Source: Brevibacterium zhoupengii (GTDB lineage Bacteria; Actinomycetota; Actinomycetes; Actinomycetales; Brevibacteriaceae). Taken from it: DNA of 64,000 nucleotides. The DNA lies in NCBI RefSeq assembly GCF_021117425.1, contig NZ_CP088298.1, positions 2,418,001 to 2,482,000 of the forward strand, given 5' to 3'. Position numbers and translations under genes: made by a program. The notes below the pieces were generated by a model, which saw only the letters and a list, made by a program, of their open reading frames with translations, searched no databases and was not told the DNA's origin. Shown here piece after piece: positions 23,256-32,401 of the stretch (position 1 is the stretch's first letter; every line of letters starts with the position of its first letter).

Positions 23256-24355
23256 GCAGCAATCTGACGAAGCTGAGCGAGCACGGTGTCTCCATCTGGC
23301 TCGATGACCTGTCGCGGACTCGCCTCGAGTCCGGTGATCTGGCACGACTCATCGAGGACTCGAACGTCACGGGAGTGACGACGAATCCGACGATCTTCGC
23401 CAATGCCATCGCCGGGTCCGACAGCTATGATGCTGCCCTTTCCGAACTCGGCACAGACAAGGTCTCCGCCGATGAGGCGATCGAGTCATTGACCACCTCG
23501 GACGTCGCAGCGGCCGCCAGGCTCTTCCGCCCCGTCTATGACGCCAGCAACGGCGACGACGGGCGAGTGTCGATTGAGGTCGCTCCCCCATTGGCTCACG
23601 ATGCCGAGGGCACAGTCGCGGCGGCGAAGGCTCTGTGGGAACGCGTCGGCGAACCCAATGCGATGATCAAGATCCCGGCGACCGAAGCCGGACTGCGAGC
23701 GATCTCGGAGACGATTGCCGCGGGCATCAGCGTCAACGTCACCCTGGTGTTCTCGCTCACCCGCTACCGCCACGTCGTCGAAGCCTTCCTCCAGGGCCTG
23801 GAGAAGGCACGAGCAGCGGGACACGATCTCAGCCAGATCAAGTCGGTGGCCTCGATCTTCGTCTCTCGTGTGGACGCGGAGATCGACGCACGCTTGGACG
23901 GTCTCGATGACCCTGCCGGAGCCGAGCTCAAGGGCCGGGCCGGAATCGCCAACTGCGTCCTGGCCCATGAGATCCATTCGCAGCTGTTCACATCCGAACG
24001 GTTCCGGGTCCTCGAACTTGCCGGCGCCACACCGCAGCGACTGCTTTGGGCATCGACCGGAGTCAAGAACCCCGACTACCCGGACACCATGTATGTGTCG
24101 GGGCTCGTGTCACCGAACACCGTGAACACGATGCCAGAACCCACGATGCAGGCGTTTGCCGATCACGGCGAGGTCACTGCCGAGATCTCGCCGGAGAACT
24201 ACCGGGCCGCCGATAAGGTCTTCGACCGTTTGGCGCGGCTTGGAATCGACTATGCGGAGGTGATGACCGTGCTCGAGACCCAAGGCCTTGAGAAGTTCGA
24301 CGTCAGCTGGGCGGAGCTGCAGGAGACGATTCGCACTGCATTGGACCGGTCATGA
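23252..24355 (+). CDS. tal: Transaldolase (class I aldolase)
   Basis: Transfers dihydroxyacetone from sedoheptulose-7-P to glyceraldehyde-3-P through a Schiff base. The 367 residues show the actinobacterial long form: SIWLDDLSRTRLESGDLARL, SNVTGVTTNPTIFANAI near 33-49, and the active-site lysine in NAMIKIPATEAGL near 140, then NVTLVFSLTRY. VASIFVSRVDAEID is the conserved core strand. ATGA overlaps exist with both tkt (upstream) and pgi (downstream). Confidence 0.95.
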   Translation: MSSNLTKLSEHGVSIWLDDLSRTRLESGDLARLIEDSNVTGVTTNPTIFANAIAGSDSYDAALSELGTDKVSADEAIESLTTSDVAAAARLFRPVYDASNGDDGRVSIEVAPPLAHDAEGTVAAAKALWERVGEPNAMIKIPATEAGLRAISETIAAGISVNVTLVFSLTRYRHVVEAFLQGLEKARAAGHDLSQIKSVASIFVSRVDAEIDARLDGLDDPAGAELKGRAGIANCVLAHEIHSQLFTSERFRVLELAGATPQRLLWASTGVKNPDYPDTMYVSGLVSPNTVNTMPEPTMQAFADHGEVTAEISPENYRAADKVFDRLARLGIDYAEVMTVLETQGLEKFDVSWAELQETIRTALDRS

Positions 24356-25974
24356 GGCTCCAGCACAGCGTCCCCGTCACTGAGGACTACGAAGCCGAGG
24401 CAGCTCGCCTCCTCGAGTCACGTGTACCTTCCCGCCTGGCGGCCAAGGATGCCACCTTGTTCACGGACGCTGTGGACCCTGTGCCGCGCATGGGCTGGGT
24501 GGATCTGCCGCAGAGAGCCGCTGAACTCGTCGACGAGATCGAGTCCCTGCGCTCCCGGCTGGAGTCACAGGGACTGCGTTCCATCAGCCTGACCGGAATG
24601 GGCGGTTCGTCGCTGGCCCCGGAAGTCATGGCCCAGTCCGCCGGAGTCAGGCTCGAAGTGGTGGATTCCACCGACCCCAACCAAGTCGCCGAGGCGATCG
24701 GGACCGATCTGTCTCACACCGTGCTCATCGTCGCGTCCAAGTCAGGAACGACAATCGAAACCGATGCGATCCGCAGAGCCTTCTCTGCGGCGTTCGAATC
24801 GGTGGGCATCGATCCCGCGTCACGCCTGATCGCGATCACCGATCCGGGCACCGAGCTCGATGCTTTGGCCACAGAGCAGGGCTTCCTGGCCACCTTCCAT
24901 GCTGATCCGACAGTAGGAGGCCGCTACAGCGCACTGTCGGCCTTCGGTCTCGTCCCAGCGGGTCTCGCGGGTGTCGACATCCGCGCGATCGCCGCCTCAG
25001 CGGCAGCGGCCGTCGAGGGTTTCGCAGCCGATGCACCTGACAATCCCGCGCTGCAGTTCGGGACGTGGCTGGGCATCGGGCATGCCCGGGCGACAGAGAA
25101 GCTCGTACTCGCAGAGACCACACCCACGTTGTCGGGGTTGAGCAAGTGGGTCGAGCAGCTCGTAGCCGAATCTCTGGGCAAAGACGGTCAGGGCATCCTG
25201 CCTGTCGTTGTCGAGGGTACAGGCGACGTCGGCTTCTCTGATGCCCGAGCCGACGCCATGTTGTGCACTCTCGGTCCCGCCACCGATGTCACGGCACCTT
25301 CGGGCTTCGATTCTGACCTGGACGGTGCACTCGGTGAGCTGTTCGTGTTCTGGGAGTTCGCCACTGCCATCGCCGGGTACAGCATCGGGGTCGACCCGTT
25401 CGACCAGCCGGATGTTGAGTCAGCGAAGAAACATGCCAGGCAGGCTCTTTCACAGGGTTCGTCGAGTGCACCCGCGCAGCCGGTGTTCCGCGAGGAGCAG
25501 GTCGAGATCTTCGGCCAGTTCGACGAGGCCACTGATCTCGTCGGCGCGATCGCAGAGCTCTTCGCACAGGTCGATGAGTACGGGTATGTCGGTGTGCAGG
25601 CGTTCCTCGACCGCATCGCCGATGCCCAGGCCGAGGATCTCCGCGGACTGGTCTCCCAGCATGCGGGTGTGCAGACCACGTTCGGATTCGGACCACGGTA
25701 TCTGCATTCGACGGGTCAGTACCATAAGGGCGGCCATCCCAACGGGGTATATCTGCAGATCACTGCTGAGCCCCGGACGGATCTGCTGGTTCCCGGACGC
25801 GACTACGGCTTCACCGAACTGCAGCGGGCACAGGCCCTCGGCGATGCTGCCGCATTGGAGGAGAAGGGCCGTCCCGTCCTCCGGGTTCATCTGCTCGACC
25901 GGGCACAGGGTCTCGAGCAGCTGCGTCGCGCGATTGCGGAGGTCGAACCCAAACATCATTTCGGTGTCGACTGA
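24352..25974 (+). CDS. pgi: Glucose-6-phosphate isomerase
   Basis: Interconverts glucose-6-P and fructose-6-P, linking glycolysis to the tkt/tal branch. It is 540 residues long and of the actinobacterial type that follows tal, shorter and divergent from E. coli Pgi. Sugar-phosphate-binding SIS motifs are ASKSGTTIETDAIRRAF near residues 125-141 and SLTGMGGSSLAPEV near 80. The C-terminal part contains FGFGPRYLHSTGQYHKGG, which carries the His/Lys expected in the active site, then VPGRDYGFTELQRAQALGD. In other actinobacteria zwf and opcA follow this gene; here the transcript ends at a strong hairpin instead, so that branch lies elsewhere or is absent from the locus. Confidence 0.9.
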   Translation: MRLQHSVPVTEDYEAEAARLLESRVPSRLAAKDATLFTDAVDPVPRMGWVDLPQRAAELVDEIESLRSRLESQGLRSISLTGMGGSSLAPEVMAQSAGVRLEVVDSTDPNQVAEAIGTDLSHTVLIVASKSGTTIETDAIRRAFSAAFESVGIDPASRLIAITDPGTELDALATEQGFLATFHADPTVGGRYSALSAFGLVPAGLAGVDIRAIAASAAAAVEGFAADAPDNPALQFGTWLGIGHARATEKLVLAETTPTLSGLSKWVEQLVAESLGKDGQGILPVVVEGTGDVGFSDARADAMLCTLGPATDVTAPSGFDSDLDGALGELFVFWEFATAIAGYSIGVDPFDQPDVESAKKHARQALSQGSSSAPAQPVFREEQVEIFGQFDEATDLVGAIAELFAQVDEYGYVGVQAFLDRIADAQAEDLRGLVSQHAGVQTTFGFGPRYLHSTGQYHKGGHPNGVYLQITAEPRTDLLVPGRDYGFTELQRAQALGDAAALEEKGRPVLRVHLLDRAQGLEQLRRAIAEVEPKHHFGVD

Positions 25975-26021
25975 CTGACGACGGACTCACCGACCGCCAG
26001 TTCGGCTGAAATCATCTGCTG

Positions 26022-26061
26022 ACGACGAAGGACCCTGACCATGGTCAGGGTCCTTCGTCGT
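26022..26061. terminator. Bidirectional terminator between pgi and secG
   Basis: A perfect 40-base palindrome centred on CCATGG; folded, it gives a stem of about 18 bp with a minimal loop. It lies 48 bases after pgi and 33 bases after the secG stop on the opposite strand. It should end both transcripts. Confidence 0.85.
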
Positions 26062-26093
26062 ACTACGTGGTTACGGGATTCCGGCAGACGCGC

Positions 26094-26339
26094 TCAGGCG
26101 TTGAATCGGGTGATGAGACCCAGCAGAATGATGCACGCGCCCCAGATGATCGCCATCAGGGTCGTGAACCGGTTGAGGTTGCGCTCGGCGACACCCGACG
26201 ATCCCAGCGATGAGGACATGCCTCCACCGAACATGTCTGACATGCCTCCGCCCTTGCCCTTGTGCATGAGGATGAGGAGAGTCAGGAAGATGCTCGTGAG
26301 GACGAGCAGCACGATGAGTACAATGTTGAGGATTTCCAC
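26094..26339 (-). CDS. secG: Protein translocase subunit SecG
   Basis: Small SecYEG channel subunit. It is 81 residues long with two membrane helices: about 3-24 (ILNIVLIVLLVLTSIFLTLL) and 55-77 (TTLMAIIWGACIILLGLI). The conserved loop LMHKGKGGGMSDMFGGGM joins them. The start codon is GTG 26339. It follows tpiA as in most actinobacteria (gap-pgk-tpiA-secG). Confidence 0.93.
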   Translation of the reverse strand: MEILNIVLIVLLVLTSIFLTLLILMHKGKGGGMSDMFGGGMSSSLGSSGVAERNLNRFTTLMAIIWGACIILLGLITRFNA

Positions 26340-26382
26340 GTCGAGAACTACCTATATTTCGTCAGAGGATGTGTTGGTCAGT

Positions 26383-27168
26383 CTACTTTGCTACTGCGGC
26401 CTTGCACAAAGCGGCGAAATCGGGCCCGTTGAGGCTCGCTCCACCGACGAGTGCGCCGTCGACATCGTCGGATGCGAGAATCTCAGCGACATTGTCGGTC
26501 TTGACCGAACCACCGTAGAGGATACGAGTGCTCGATGCCAATGCGGAGCCGTACTTCTCTTCGAGGTGGGCACGGATGGCCGCCGCCATCTCTGCAGCGT
26601 CGTCAGCTGTCGCGGTCTCCCCTGTGCCGATCGCCCAGACAGGTTCGTAGGCGATGACGAGCCCCTCGAGCGCTGCCGAGTCGAATCCGTTCAAGGACTC
26701 TTCGAGCTGCGTGAGGGTGAAGTCCACATGGGTCTTCTCCTGACGCTGTTCCAGTGATTCGCCGATGCACAGGATCGGGGTGATGTCCTGGGCGAGGGCC
26801 GCTTTGACCTTGGCCGCGACGACGTCGTTGGTCTCATGATTGTTCGCGCGCCGTTCGCTGTGTCCGACGACGACGTAGGTGCAGCCGAGGCGGGACAGGA
26901 ATGATGCGGCGATCTCTCCGGTATGAGCACCTGGTTCGTGTTGGGAGACGTCTTGGGCCCCATAGCTCAGCCACAGTTTGTCGCCTTGGATGAGTGTCTG
27001 CACGGACCGGATGTCGGTGAACGGAGGGATGACGACGACATCGCACTGCGTCCCGTCGAGTTTGGCGTCTTCGAGTGCCCAGGCAAGCTTCTGGACACTG
27101 GAGATCGCTTCGAGGTGGTCGTGGTTCATCTTCCAGTTGCCGGCCAGAAGCAGGGTGCGGTCGCTCAT
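26383..27168 (-). CDS. tpiA: Triosephosphate isomerase
   Basis: Interconverts DHAP and glyceraldehyde-3-P. The 261-residue TIM barrel has AGNWKMNHDHLEA at the N-terminus (Asn and Lys of the active site), the electrophilic His in VVGHSERRANN near 100, the catalytic Glu in VIAYEPVWAIGTGETA near 170, and phosphate-binding ILYGGSVKTDN and VGGASLNG. I use ATG 27168, preceded by GAAAGAAG, over the GTG-like longer frame. It lies 14 bases after pgk. Confidence 0.95.
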   Translation of the reverse strand: MSDRTLLLAGNWKMNHDHLEAISSVQKLAWALEDAKLDGTQCDVVVIPPFTDIRSVQTLIQGDKLWLSYGAQDVSQHEPGAHTGEIAASFLSRLGCTYVVVGHSERRANNHETNDVVAAKVKAALAQDITPILCIGESLEQRQEKTHVDFTLTQLEESLNGFDSAALEGLVIAYEPVWAIGTGETATADDAAEMAAAIRAHLEEKYGSALASSTRILYGGSVKTDNVAEILASDDVDGALVGGASLNGPDFAALCKAAVAK

Positions 27169-27182
27169 AGTCGTCTTCTTTC

Positions 27183-28400
27183 TCACGCGAGTGCTTCGAG
27201 TCCGGGCAGCGTCTTGCCTTCGAGGTATTCGAGGCTGGCGCCTCCACCGGTGGAGATATGGCCGAAATCGTCATCGGCGAAGCCGAGCGTGCGCACGGCC
27301 GCTGCCGAATCGCCTCCGCCGACGACGGTCAGTCGTGCATTGTCAGCGCCCGCCTCGTTGGTCAGTGCGGCCGCAACGGCCTTGGTTCCGGCGGCGAAGG
27401 CAGGGAATTCGAAGACTCCCATGGGGCCGTTCCAGAACACTGTCGTCGAGTTCGAGATGATCTCGGCGTATGCCTGTGCCGAGTCGGGTCCGATGTCGAG
27501 GCCCAAGCCCTGCGCACCGGCCGAGGTGGATTCGAGGTCTGCGATGGGACGCACCCAGTTCTCTGCCTCGGCTGCGAACGATGCGGCCATGACGATGTCC
27601 GTGGGCAGGACGATGTTCGCGCCCCCGTCCTCGGCGCGTTTGAGGTAGCCCTTGACGTCGTCGACGCGGTCCTTCTCCACGAGGCTGGACCCGATGTCGT
27701 GGCCGAGCGCGGCGAGGAAGGTGAAGACCATTCCGCCGCCGATGAGGAGGTTGTCGGCACGGTCGATGAGATTGTCGATGACGCCGAGCTTGTCGGAGAC
27801 CTTCGACCCGCCGAGGACGACGGTGAAGGGCCTCTGTGGCGAGTTCAGCAGACGATCGCTGACTTCGACCTCGGCCCGAACGAGAGATCCGGCGTAGTGG
27901 GGCAGCAGTGCCGCGATGTCATAGACCGAGGCCTGCTTGCGATGGACGACTCCGAAGCCGTCGGAGACGAAGTCGTCTGCCAGTTCGGCCAGCTGTGCGG
28001 CGAAGGTCCGCCGTTCGCTGTCATCCTTCGAAGTCTCGCCCGGGTTGAAGCGCAGGTTCTCGAGCAGGAGAACCTCACCGTCGGCCAGTTCCGCTGCTTT
28101 GGACCTCGCCTCCTCACCGACTGTGTCGGCGGCGAATGCGACATCGCGGCCGATCGCCTTCGCGAGTTCGGGAGCCAGCGGATGAAGCGAGAACTGCGGG
28201 TCGGGTTCGCCCTTGGGCCGTCCCAGGTGGGACATGACGATCACCCGCGCCCCCGCCTCGGCGAGGGCCTTGATCGTGCCGGCCGAGGCCAGGATGCGAC
28301 CACGGTCGGTGATCGTGCCCTCGTCCATCGGCACGTTTAAGTCACTGCGAACGAGGACCGTGCGGTGGGAGAAGATCTGCGGGTCGTCGTAGGTCCTCAT
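27183..28400 (-). CDS. pgk: Phosphoglycerate kinase
   Basis: Makes ATP from 1,3-bisphosphoglycerate. It is 405 residues long with [20 protein letters not shown] near residues 16-35, [32 protein letters not shown], and the nucleotide-binding [32 protein letters not shown] and [12 protein letters not shown]. One curiosity is [12 protein letters not shown], where most enzymes read AHRxHAS; Val replaces Ala and Gln replaces His next to the substrate-site Arg. The start overlaps the gap stop (ATGA). Confidence 0.95.
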   Translation of the reverse strand: MRTYDDPQIFSHRTVLVRSDLNVPMDEGTITDRGRILASAGTIKALAEAGARVIVMSHLGRPKGEPDPQFSLHPLAPELAKAIGRDVAFAADTVGEEARSKAAELADGEVLLLENLRFNPGETSKDDSERRTFAAQLAELADDFVSDGFGVVHRKQASVYDIAALLPHYAGSLVRAEVEVSDRLLNSPQRPFTVVLGGSKVSDKLGVIDNLIDRADNLLIGGGMVFTFLAALGHDIGSSLVEKDRVDDVKGYLKRAEDGGANIVLPTDIVMAASFAAEAENWVRPIADLESTSAGAQGLGLDIGPDSAQAYAEIISNSTTVFWNGPMGVFEFPAFAAGTKAVAAALTNEAGADNARLTVVGGGDSAAAVRTLGFADDDFGHISTGGGASLEYLEGKTLPGLEALA

Positions 28401-29398
28401 TTGTTCCTTTCACCGAGGATGTAGCTGACCATGTCTTTGAGGCGGTTGGTGTAGCCCCATTCGTTGTCGTACCAGGCCACGACCTTGATCTGGTTCCCGA
28501 GCGTCATCGTGAGCTGGGAATCGACGATCGCCGAGGCGGTGGTGCCGACGATGTCGGTCGACACCAGAGGTGCCGTGCTGTATTCGAGGTAGGGCGAGGA
28601 CTCAGCGGCCTTGGCCAAGATCTCATTGACCTCTTCGGTCGTGGCGTTCTGCTTCGGAGTGAAGGTGAAGTCGATGATCGATCCGGCAGGGACGGGAACG
28701 CGAACCGCGAGCCCGTCGAGCTTGCCGGCCAGGTGCGGCATCACCTTGCCGACGGTGCGTGCGGCACCGGTCGTCGTCGGGACGATGTTGACGGCCGCGG
28801 CACGAGCACGGCGCAGGTCGCGGTGGGGTCCGTCGACGAGCATCTGGTCACCGGTGTAGGCGTGGACCGTGTTGAGCAGGCCGGATTCGACCCCAAGGGC
28901 GTCGTCGACGGCTTTGACGATGGTCGCCATGCAGTTCGTCGTGCACGATGCGTTGGAGACGACAGTGTGCTGGGCAGGGTCGAAGTCTGCTTCGTTGACG
29001 CCCATGACGAATGTTCCGTCGACTTCCTTACCCGGTGCCGAGAGCACAACGGTCTTCACGGTCCCGCCGAGGTGGACCTCGGCTTGGTCGCGTCGGGTGA
29101 ATCGTCCGGTGGATTCGACGACGAGTTCGACCTCGTGTGCCGACCAGTCGATTTCGGCCGGGTCGGCCTGGCTGAGCACGGAGATGGTGGTCCCATCGAC
29201 GGTCAGTGCGTCGTCGCTGGCTTCGACGCTGTGGCCGAAGCGCGGCCACACGGAGTCATAGGCCAGCAGGTGGGCCAGCGTCTGGGTGTCGGTGAGGTCA
29301 TTGATGGCGACGACTTGGAAGTCGGAGCCGGGTTCGAGGGACAGACGGTACAGGGCACGACCGATACGGCCGAAGCCGTTGATGGCGATTCGTCTCAT
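28397..29398 (-). CDS. gap: Glyceraldehyde-3-phosphate dehydrogenase, type I
   Basis: NAD-dependent oxidation of glyceraldehyde-3-P. The 333 residues begin [20 protein letters not shown]. The catalytic motif is [17 protein letters not shown] near residue 150, the His lies in [19 protein letters not shown], and [20 protein letters not shown] is typical. The C-terminus [16 protein letters not shown] is normal. It is the first gene of gap-pgk-tpiA-secG; only 9 bases separate it from the upstream whiA, so readthrough from the whiA group is likely. Confidence 0.96.
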   Translation of the reverse strand: MRRIAINGFGRIGRALYRLSLEPGSDFQVVAINDLTDTQTLAHLLAYDSVWPRFGHSVEASDDALTVDGTTISVLSQADPAEIDWSAHEVELVVESTGRFTRRDQAEVHLGGTVKTVVLSAPGKEVDGTFVMGVNEADFDPAQHTVVSNASCTTNCMATIVKAVDDALGVESGLLNTVHAYTGDQMLVDGPHRDLRRARAAAVNIVPTTTGAARTVGKVMPHLAGKLDGLAVRVPVPAGSIIDFTFTPKQNATTEEVNEILAKAAESSPYLEYSTAPLVSTDIVGTTASAIVDSQLTMTLGNQIKVVAWYDNEWGYTNRLKDMVSYILGERNK

Positions 29399-29407
29399 GA
29401 CTCGATC

Positions 29408-30391
29408 TTAACGATCTTCGAGCATTTCCGGGGTGAGACTGGCCTCTGTGCCGGGAATTCCCAGATCTTCGGCATGTTTGTCGGCGGTGGACAGGAGGCG
29501 GCGAATACGTCCGGCGACGGCATCTTTGGTCATCGGCGGGTCGGCCAGTTGGCCCAGTTCCTCCAATGACGCCTGTTTGTGGGTGACGCGCAGCTGGCCC
29601 GCATAGCGCAGGTGTTCGGGAACCTCGTCGCCGAGGATCTCCAGGGCCCGTTCGACTCTGGCCCCGGCAGCGACTGCTGCGCGGGCCGAACGTCGCAGGT
29701 TCGCGTCGTCGAAGTTGGCCAACCGGTTCGCTGTGGCGCGGACCTCGCGCCGCATCCGACGTTCCTCCCACACGAGCACTGCGCTATGGGAACCCATGCG
29801 GGTCAGCAGCGCCGCGATGTCGTCACCATCGCGGATGACGACCCGGTCGACTCCGCGCACTTCGCGGGCTTTCGCGCTCAGTCCCAGACGCCGGGCGGCG
29901 CCGACGAGAGCAAGGGCCGCCTCTGGGCCGGGGCAGGTGACTTCCAGTGCGGAGGAACGTCCCGGTTCGGTCAATGATCCGTGGGCCAGGAATGCGCCAC
30001 GCCAGGCGGCTTCGGCATCGGCGACGGATCCGTTGACGATCGCTGAGGGCAGGCCGCGTACGGGGCGTCCGCGGTTGTCCACAAGACCGGTCTGGCGGGC
30101 CAGGGCACCGCCGTCACGGGTCACGCGCAGGAGATAGCGATTGGAACGACGGATTCCGGCGGCGTTGATGACCACGATATCGGCGTATTGGCCGTAGAGG
30201 TCCTTGATCTCGCTGCGGAGACGCTTGGCCGCCTGTGCGGTGTCGAGTTCGGCTTCAAGGACGATCGACCCGTTGACGAGGTGAAGTGCGGAGGAGAAGC
30301 GGAAGATCGCGGACACTTCGGCTTTGCGAGCAGAAGTGCGGGTGATCTTCACCCGTGCCAACTCATCCTTGACCTGAGCGGTCAGTGCCAT
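29408..30391 (-). CDS. whiA: Sporulation/cell-division regulator WhiA
   Basis: DNA-binding regulator conserved in Gram-positive bacteria, linked to division and, in Streptomyces, to sporulation. It is 327 residues long. The N-terminal LAGLIDADG-like domain shows [13 protein letters not shown] and [20 protein letters not shown]. The C-terminal HTH has [20 protein letters not shown] followed by [32 protein letters not shown] precedes ATG 30391, which sets the start. The rapZ-yvcK-whiA order is the standard one. Confidence 0.94.
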   Translation of the reverse strand: MALTAQVKDELARVKITRTSARKAEVSAIFRFSSALHLVNGSIVLEAELDTAQAAKRLRSEIKDLYGQYADIVVINAAGIRRSNRYLLRVTRDGGALARQTGLVDNRGRPVRGLPSAIVNGSVADAEAAWRGAFLAHGSLTEPGRSSALEVTCPGPEAALALVGAARRLGLSAKAREVRGVDRVVIRDGDDIAALLTRMGSHSAVLVWEERRMRREVRATANRLANFDDANLRRSARAAVAAGARVERALEILGDEVPEHLRYAGQLRVTHKQASLEELGQLADPPMTKDAVAGRIRRLLSTADKHAEDLGIPGTEASLTPEMLEDR

Positions 30392-30417
30392 TGTTCGTCC
30401 TCCTGCAACAGAATTGG

Positions 30418-31413
30418 TTACCACTGCTCGTCCACGCCGATCCCGGCGTCCACCAACATGTCACGGTAACACGCGGCGAGCTTGAGACTGTCATGTTGTC
30501 CTGCCCGTCGTGAGTGCAGTGGACGGGCCCAGAGTTTGGCGTTGAACATCTCCCTCGCGCACCGCTCGAGGTCAGGTTCTGCCAGTGTTGCCGCCTCGTC
30601 GACGAGAACGTAATTCAGCTCAAGAGAGGGGGCATGTCTGTGCAGCGACATGAGGTGCTCGCTGAGACTGAGATCTCTTGTTTCTCCGTCGCTGGAACCG
30701 AGATTCAGCGTGAGGGACTTCACTGCCGAGGACCGCTCGATGGCAGCGGCGAGAGAGGGAACGAGGAGATGCGGCATCACCGAGGTGTACCAGGATCCAG
30801 GGCCGAGGTTGAGCACATCTGCCTCGGCGACGGCTTCGATCGTCTCATGTCGCGCCGGTGGGTAAGGTGGATCGAGACGCACGGTCTCAACATGGCCGAG
30901 AGTGGAGGCTAGCACGGACTGTCCGCGCACGACCTGGAAGGATCCCGGGAACTTCACATCGGCCTCGATCGTCAGAGGCACCGAGGACATCGGCAGGACC
31001 CGACCGTGGGCGCGCAGAAGCTTGGCCATCCAGTCGAGTCCGGCGACATGGTCGCCGTGGATCTGCCACAGGGCCGAGATGAGCAGGTTGCCCACGGAAT
31101 GTCCGCTGAGCTCACCGTCGGAGTCGAAGCGGTGCTGGATCACATCCCGCCAGGTCTTGCCCCAGTTGCCGTCGTCGCAGAGGGCAGCCAGTGCCATCCG
31201 CAGGTCTCCAGGGGGCAGGCCACCGAGTTCGTCGCGGAGCCTGCCGGAGGAGCCTCCGTCGTCGGCCACCGTGACGACGGCGGTCAGCGACTCGGTGAGC
31301 AGACGGAATGCGCGCAGCGCGGCGTAGAGGCCGTGTCCCCCGCCGAAGGAGACGATCTTCGGCCCTTTGTCCTTGACAGCGGGGATGATCTGAGGGAGAT
31401 CCTCGGTCTCCAT
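30418..31413 (-). CDS. YvcK/CuvA-type gluconeogenesis factor family protein
   Basis: A 331-residue protein of the CofD-like YvcK family, needed for cell-wall integrity or growth on gluconeogenic carbon in Bacillus and mycobacteria (Rv1422). The N-terminus has the nucleotide-sugar-binding [16 protein letters not shown], followed by [34 protein letters not shown] and [32 protein letters not shown] is the conserved C-terminal block. It binds UDP-sugars in characterised members. One base separates it from the rapZ stop; the upstream frame reads into rapZ and is not used. Confidence 0.92.
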   Translation of the reverse strand: METEDLPQIIPAVKDKGPKIVSFGGGHGLYAALRAFRLLTESLTAVVTVADDGGSSGRLRDELGGLPPGDLRMALAALCDDGNWGKTWRDVIQHRFDSDGELSGHSVGNLLISALWQIHGDHVAGLDWMAKLLRAHGRVLPMSSVPLTIEADVKFPGSFQVVRGQSVLASTLGHVETVRLDPPYPPARHETIEAVAEADVLNLGPGSWYTSVMPHLLVPSLAAAIERSSAVKSLTLNLGSSDGETRDLSLSEHLMSLHRHAPSLELNYVLVDEAATLAEPDLERCAREMFNAKLWARPLHSRRAGQHDSLKLAACYRDMLVDAGIGVDEQW

Positions 31414-31414
31414 C

Positions 31415-32311
31415 TCATTCTCTCCCCAGATCGCGGTGGCGCACTGTGACCGGAATGCCGGTCTGTGCGGCGAGGCTCTTGGCAACGCGTTCGCTGATCG
31501 CCACCGAACGGTGTTTGCCGCCGGTGCAGCCGATGCCGATCATCGCATAGCCACGGCCTTCATGGAGGTAGCCCTGCGAAACCGTGTCCAAGGTCGCGGT
31601 GTAGCGTTCGATGAATTCTTCGGCGCCGTTCTGTCCCAGCACGAAATCCGCAACATCGGAGTCCAACCCGTTGTTGCCGCGCAGGTGCGGGATCCAATAG
31701 GGGTTGGGCAGGAAGCGGACATCGGCGATGTGGTCAGCATCCTTCGGCAGCCCGTATTTGAAACCGAAGCTCATCACAGTCAGACGCAGCAGCGGGGTGT
31801 CGATGGTGCTGAATCGTTTGCGAACCTGAGCCGAGAGCTGGTGAACGTTGAGTTCCGAGGTGTCGATGATGATGTCGGCACGGTGTTTGAGGGATTCGAG
31901 TGCCGAGCGTTCAGCTTCGATGCCTTCCAGCAGCGTTCCCTCACCCTGGAGTGGGTGCGGCCTGCGCGTGGATTCGAAACGGCGGACGAGAACCTCGTCG
32001 GCGGCATCGAGGTAGAGGATGCGCAGCGAGAGACCCTGATCGATGAAGTCGCTGATCGTCTCTTCGAGTTCCGTGTACTTCGCGCGGCCCTTCGAATCGG
32101 TGACGATGGCGATCTTCGGCACTGCCCCGTCAGCACGGGCGACGAGCTCGACGAGGGTGCGCATCATCTGCGGGGGCAGATTGTCGACGACGTACCAGTC
32201 CATGTCCTCAAGCACGTTGGCCACGGTGGTCCGTCCTGCTCCGGACATTCCGGTCACGAGGACAACCTCGATGGGATGGTCGGCACCGTTCGAATCGGCC
32301 TGCGTACTCAC
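31415..32311 (-). CDS. rapZ: RNase adapter protein RapZ (P-loop nucleotide-binding)
   Basis: A 298-residue protein with a P-loop GMSGAGRTTVANVLED near residues 20-35; Arg replaces the usual Lys of Walker A. The conserved WYVVDNLPPQMM follows. The C-terminal RapZ domain has SFGFKYGLPKDADHIADVRF and IGIGCTGGKHRSVAISERVA with a His/Cys site. In E. coli it steers RNase E to GlmZ; that sRNA pathway is not known in actinobacteria, so the role here is open. The start is GTG 32311 after GGAGGAC. It heads rapZ-yvcK-whiA. Confidence 0.92.
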   Translation of the reverse strand: MSTQADSNGADHPIEVVLVTGMSGAGRTTVANVLEDMDWYVVDNLPPQMMRTLVELVARADGAVPKIAIVTDSKGRAKYTELEETISDFIDQGLSLRILYLDAADEVLVRRFESTRRPHPLQGEGTLLEGIEAERSALESLKHRADIIIDTSELNVHQLSAQVRKRFSTIDTPLLRLTVMSFGFKYGLPKDADHIADVRFLPNPYWIPHLRGNNGLDSDVADFVLGQNGAEEFIERYTATLDTVSQGYLHEGRGYAMIGIGCTGGKHRSVAISERVAKSLAAQTGIPVTVRHRDLGRE

Positions 32312-32401
32312 ACGTCCTCCTGGGGCTGCGCGGTTGAAGACAGCTGTCGAGGACTACTCTAGATCAGTTGTCCGCCAGGTGGCTCAGCACCGGCCAAACT
32401 G

